Below are positions 61,334 to 64,000 of a stretch of 64,000 bases of DNA, in pieces. The notes under the pieces were generated by a model, which searched no databases, had not been told where the DNA came from, and saw only the letters and a list, made by a program, of their open reading frames with translations. The position numbers and the translations under genes are program-made. Where the stretch lies: the NCBI RefSeq assembly GCF_022430525.1, contig NZ_CP092519.1:1180454-1244453 (forward strand). Reading direction: 5' to 3'. Position 1 is the stretch's first letter, and the number at the start of each line of letters is the position of its first letter. The stretch comes from Cetobacterium somerae. GTDB taxonomy: Bacteria > Fusobacteriota > Fusobacteriia > Fusobacteriales > Fusobacteriaceae.

Positions 61334-62743
61334 TTAAAATGGACCATATCCTATCCAATTTGCGATTATTATAAGTATTGATCCTGTTACTATCCATATT
61401 AAAAATAATTTTCCCATATATTTCATCCAATCTTCATAAGATACATTAGCTATTGCTAAGAATCCCATCAATGCTGACGATGTTGGAAGAACATAATTAC
61501 TAAATCCATCACCGAAATTAAATGCTAACACGGCTGTTTGTCTTGTCATTCCTATCATATCTGCTACTGGTAGCATTATTGGCATTGTTACTGCTGCTTG
61601 TCCACTTCCTGAAGTAACTAAACCATTTATAAATAATTGCATTAAGAACATTCCAATAGACTGTAATACGTGCGGTAAAGATGCCAACATATTTCCTAAA
61701 TAATAAACAGCTGTATCTAAAATTTTACCATCATCTAATATTATAGAGATTGTTCTTGCTATTCCTATTATTAAAGCACCAAATACTAAAGCTTTTGCTC
61801 CACTTACAAACTCTTTTGCAATTGTACTAGGTGAAAATCCATAAGCTAATCCTCCTAGAATAGCCATCCATATAAATAGTGCCGCACTTTGATTTAGTCC
61901 CCAATGCCATGCTGCTCCACCATATATTAATAATCCAAATAATCCAATTACAATTGCCAATACTAAATAGTGTCTTTTTTCTATTTCTGGCATAACATTT
62001 CCACCATTTTCAATGTTATTTTCTAATTTTTCTAAATCTCTAACAACACTTAATTCTGGATTTTTCTTAATTTTTTTAGCATAATTTAATATATAAATAT
62101 TTGTTACAACTAAAAATACAACTAAACAAAAAATTCTATAACCTAATCCAGAAAACATTGGTAATCCTGCTAAGGCCTGAGCTACACCTGTTGTAAAAGG
62201 ATTAAATGTTCCTGTACTAAATCCAATTGCTCCTCCTAAAGCTACCATAGAGATTCCTACTATTGCATCATACCCCATAGATCTTGCTAAAATTATTGCA
62301 ACTGGTGCAAATCCAATAAATGTATTAACTCCCATACTCATACATGCTACTGCAAACACTGTTGTAAAAGCTGGTATTAATAACTCATCTTTATTAGAAA
62401 ACACTTTAGTTACTTTAGCTGTTAATGCTTGGAACATACCTGTTTTTATAATTACATGGAATGCTCCTCCAACTATTAAAACTAAAAATATTATACTACT
62501 TGATTTATTTAGTGCATCTACAATTTTAAATGGAATATCTAAAAAACTAACTGGTGTATTTTCTATAAAAGCAAATTGATCTGCAACAATAACAGTCTTT
62601 CCTGTTACAGCATCCTTTATTCTTGGGAAATGTCCTGCTGGAACAACCCAAGTTAATAACGCAGCAAAAATAATTAATCCAAAAATAATTACATACGTAT
62701 GTGGAAAGCTCATTTTACTTCCACTTTTTTCTTTTTTACTCAT
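61334..62743 (-). CDS. YfcC/DcuC-family carboxylate or peptide transporter
   Basis: A 469-residue membrane protein with about 12-13 helices. SFPHTYVIIFGLIIFAALLTW and VPAGHFPR form the YfcC start; MSMGVNTFIGFAPVAIILAR and GLVTSGSGQAAVTMPIMLPV are the conserved hairpins of the C4-dicarboxylate/AbgT-like fold. Together with the M20 hydrolase it resembles an uptake-and-cleavage pair for an acylated amino acid or dipeptide. A TTG four codons upstream overlaps GGAGGG; the ATG at 62743 is the better start. Confidence 0.87.
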   Translation of the reverse strand: MSKKEKSGSKMSFPHTYVIIFGLIIFAALLTWVVPAGHFPRIKDAVTGKTVIVADQFAFIENTPVSFLDIPFKIVDALNKSSSIIFLVLIVGGAFHVIIKTGMFQALTAKVTKVFSNKDELLIPAFTTVFAVACMSMGVNTFIGFAPVAIILARSMGYDAIVGISMVALGGAIGFSTGTFNPFTTGVAQALAGLPMFSGLGYRIFCLVVFLVVTNIYILNYAKKIKKNPELSVVRDLEKLENNIENGGNVMPEIEKRHYLVLAIVIGLFGLLIYGGAAWHWGLNQSAALFIWMAILGGLAYGFSPSTIAKEFVSGAKALVFGALIIGIARTISIILDDGKILDTAVYYLGNMLASLPHVLQSIGMFLMQLFINGLVTSGSGQAAVTMPIMLPVADMIGMTRQTAVLAFNFGDGFSNYVLPTSSALMGFLAIANVSYEDWMKYMGKLFLIWIVTGSILIIIANWIGYGPF

Positions 62744-62805
62744 TTTACCCTCCAAAATGTTTTTTAAAAATTATTTTAAATAAAAAATGTTTATTTACAA
62801 TCATA

Positions 62806-62834
62806 AATATACTACGATATTTTTTTATAGTCAA
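62806..62834 (-). promoter_or_regulatory. Promoter of yfcC-M20
   Basis: TTGACT (62829-62834), 17 bp, TATATT (62806-62811). A nearby 7-5-7 inverted repeat (62778-62796) may bind the divergent RpiR regulator. Confidence 0.6.
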
Positions 62835-62948
62835 GTTTTTTTTGAACTATATGTTCTATTTATTCGTATTTTTTTCAGGATTTTACATATTTATATATTT
62901 TAAAAAATATGGTAAGCTATATTATAAATATTTTTTAAGGAGATTCCT

Positions 62949-63785
62949 ATGATTGATTCTTTACAAAAAAGAGTTGCAAATAAAAGTTTAACAAAAACTG
63001 AAACTATTATTGCAGATTTCTTTTTCCACAATGAAAATAGAATATATTTTCTAACATCTAGCGATATTGCAAAAGAATTACAAATAAGTGATACTTCAGT
63101 AATTAGATTTGTTAAATCTCTAGGATTTAATAATTTTAAAGAGTTTAAAGATAGTTTAAAGCAACAAGTAAGCGATAAAATTCTTACTCCATCTGAAAAA
63201 TTAAGTTTAAACGAAGAACTTTTAAAGAAAAATAATTTAATCGAAACATTTACTAACTCAATCTTTAAAAATATTGAAGAAACAATAAATATAAATTCCT
63301 ATGATAAAATTTCAAAAATAATTGATATACTTTTTAACTCTAATAAAAAATATATTATAGGTTTTAAAAGTGTCTCTGGAGCCACATCATTTTTCGGCTT
63401 ACGTTTAGGTTTTATATTAAAAAATGTTATTACACATAATCAAAATAATTCTGAACTTATAAAAAATATAGTTGATATTCAAAAGGATGATTGTTTGTTT
63501 TTAATTGCTCATCCTAAATATTCAAAAACTTATCCACTATTAATTGAAATTGCAAAAAAAGCTGAAGCAAAAATTATTATAGTTACTGATAAATCAACAT
63601 CACCTGTTGCTAATACTGGAGATATAACTGTATTTACAGATATACGAGGTATTAGTTACTTTAATTCAATTATTTCTACTCAAGCACTACTAGAATTTAT
63701 ACTAACTTCTATGAGTAAAAATTTAGATGATGACTCTAAAAAGCGTCTAGCTTATATTAATGAACTTTTAAATGAAAATAAATAA
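62949..63785 (+). CDS. MurR/RpiR-family regulator
   Basis: A 278-residue regulator: helix-turn-helix (about 1-75; ELQISDTSVIRFVKSLGF) and SIS domain (about 115-250; IGFKSVSGATSFFGLRLGF, TDKSTSPVA). RpiR proteins usually sense sugar phosphates, but this copy controls by position a transporter/hydrolase pair with an amino-acid-like substrate. SIS contacts differ from the copy at 40958: the GVGSSG loop is GFKSVSG. The ATG follows AAGGAG. A small exported-protein gene follows at 63798. Confidence 0.88.
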   Translation: MIDSLQKRVANKSLTKTETIIADFFFHNENRIYFLTSSDIAKELQISDTSVIRFVKSLGFNNFKEFKDSLKQQVSDKILTPSEKLSLNEELLKKNNLIETFTNSIFKNIEETININSYDKISKIIDILFNSNKKYIIGFKSVSGATSFFGLRLGFILKNVITHNQNNSELIKNIVDIQKDDCLFLIAHPKYSKTYPLLIEIAKKAEAKIIIVTDKSTSPVANTGDITVFTDIRGISYFNSIISTQALLEFILTSMSKNLDDDSKKRLAYINELLNENK

Positions 63786-63797
63786 TTTGGAGGATAT

Positions 63798-64000
63798 ATG
63801 AAAAAATTAATACTTACAGGATTTTTGCTTAGTAATTTAGTTTATGCTAACTCATTACTTATAAATCAAGAACAATTAAAAGAACAACTTATCCCTTCTT
63901 TAAGAAATAGTATTGTTTTTGAAAAATTCAAACCTATTTTAGCTAGAGAAGGAAAAATAGGAGAAACTATAAAAACATTCACTAAAGATGGGTTAGAAAC
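63798..64000 (+). CDS. Exported protein, N-terminal part (cut by window edge)
   Basis: The first 67 codons of a gene continue past the right edge. It starts with a signal peptide (KKLILTGFLLSNLVYA, cut before NS). The ATG follows GGAGG, 12 bases after the rpiR stop, so it may be in the same operon. The visible mature part (FEKFKPILAREGKIGETIKT) is too short to assign. Confidence 0.6.
   Translation, partial: MKKLILTGFLLSNLVYANSLLINQEQLKEQLIPSLRNSIVFEKFKPILAREGKIGETIKTFTKDGLE

Noticed and set aside
62778-62796. Inverted repeat AAATAAA-5-TTTATTT as an RpiR operator
   Set aside because: Too AT-rich to separate from chance; kept only as a remark on the promoter entry.
62701-62952. 83-codon plus-strand frame rich in F and Y
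   Set aside because: Arises from AT-rich intergenic DNA that includes the yfcC promoter; no ribosome-binding site and no recognisable protein.

Overview
The window is AT-rich (roughly 30% GC by eye), gene-dense DNA from a diderm anaerobe or facultative fermenter. The phylum Fusobacteriota (a Fusobacterium/Cetobacterium-like organism) fits best. Four lipid A genes (lpxC, lpxA, lpxI, lpxB) plus an msbA-like exporter show an outer membrane, while WhiA, ScpA/SMC, a PcrA-type helicase, YlmH, glucose-type PTS permeases and Firmicute-style riboswitches sit beside them. That mix is typical of Fusobacteria. The taxonomic placement is inference. No rRNA, tRNA, CRISPR array, prophage or intact insertion sequence was seen.

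Layout. 1-10.3 kb: a long minus-strand operon, pcrA-lpxC-fabZ-lpxA-lpxI-lpxB-msbA-rph-rdgB, then a terminator and smc (cut by the left edge). 10.3-13 kb: pssA (minus), then ylmH-like and molybdopterin-binding genes (plus), divergent over a symmetric promoter element. 13-20 kb: an eight-gene minus operon led by psd (NusG-II protein, AI-2E-type permease, THUMP methyltransferase, BaiN-like flavoprotein, coiled-coil protein, cyclophilin, LacX-like epimerase). 20-24 kb: mgsA, pncB and a dtd-FMN oxidoreductase-tpx operon. 24-28 kb: a DUF368 lipid-carrier transporter, a degenerate Mu-type transposase-like protein, and ptsG. 27.6-34.5 kb: minus operon polA-whiA-ribF-scpA-adenine methyltransferase; ssb is divergent from it. 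35-38 kb: a TPP riboswitch controlling tenA-thiZ-thiX-thiY. 38-44 kb: MATE pump, ArsC-like protein, WYL regulator, then RpiR regulator, PTS IICB and nanE for amino-sugar use. 44-47.7 kb: lysine riboswitch controlling aspartate kinase, asd and an aminotransferase. 47.7-50 kb: argG and an amino-acid binding protein behind a candidate arginine leader-peptide attenuator. 50-64 kb: permease, exported cyclic-nucleotide phosphodiesterase, TrxB-like flavoprotein, mntP, purine-riboswitch operon (amidohydrolase and NCS2 permease), an orphan lipoprotein, flavodoxin, and an M20 hydrolase/YfcC transporter pair with a divergent RpiR regulator.

The genes support envelope synthesis (lipid A, phosphatidylethanolamine through PssA and Psd, carrier-lipid recycling), DNA maintenance (SMC/ScpA, PolA, SSB, PcrA), nucleotide-pool sanitation, and nutrient scavenging (thiamine pyrimidine, purines, amino sugars, nicotinate, basic amino acids). 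Four biosynthesis or uptake operons are controlled by transcription attenuation: three riboswitches and one leader peptide. Convergent genes nearly always share one symmetric two-way terminator. Several genes start with GTG or TTG, placed here by their Shine-Dalgarno sequences. The most interesting points are the arginine-rich leader peptide with its attenuator, two symmetric overlapping divergent promoters, the transposase-derived protein, the orphan methyltransferase inside a DNA-maintenance operon, and a TrxB-like flavoprotein with no redox disulfide.
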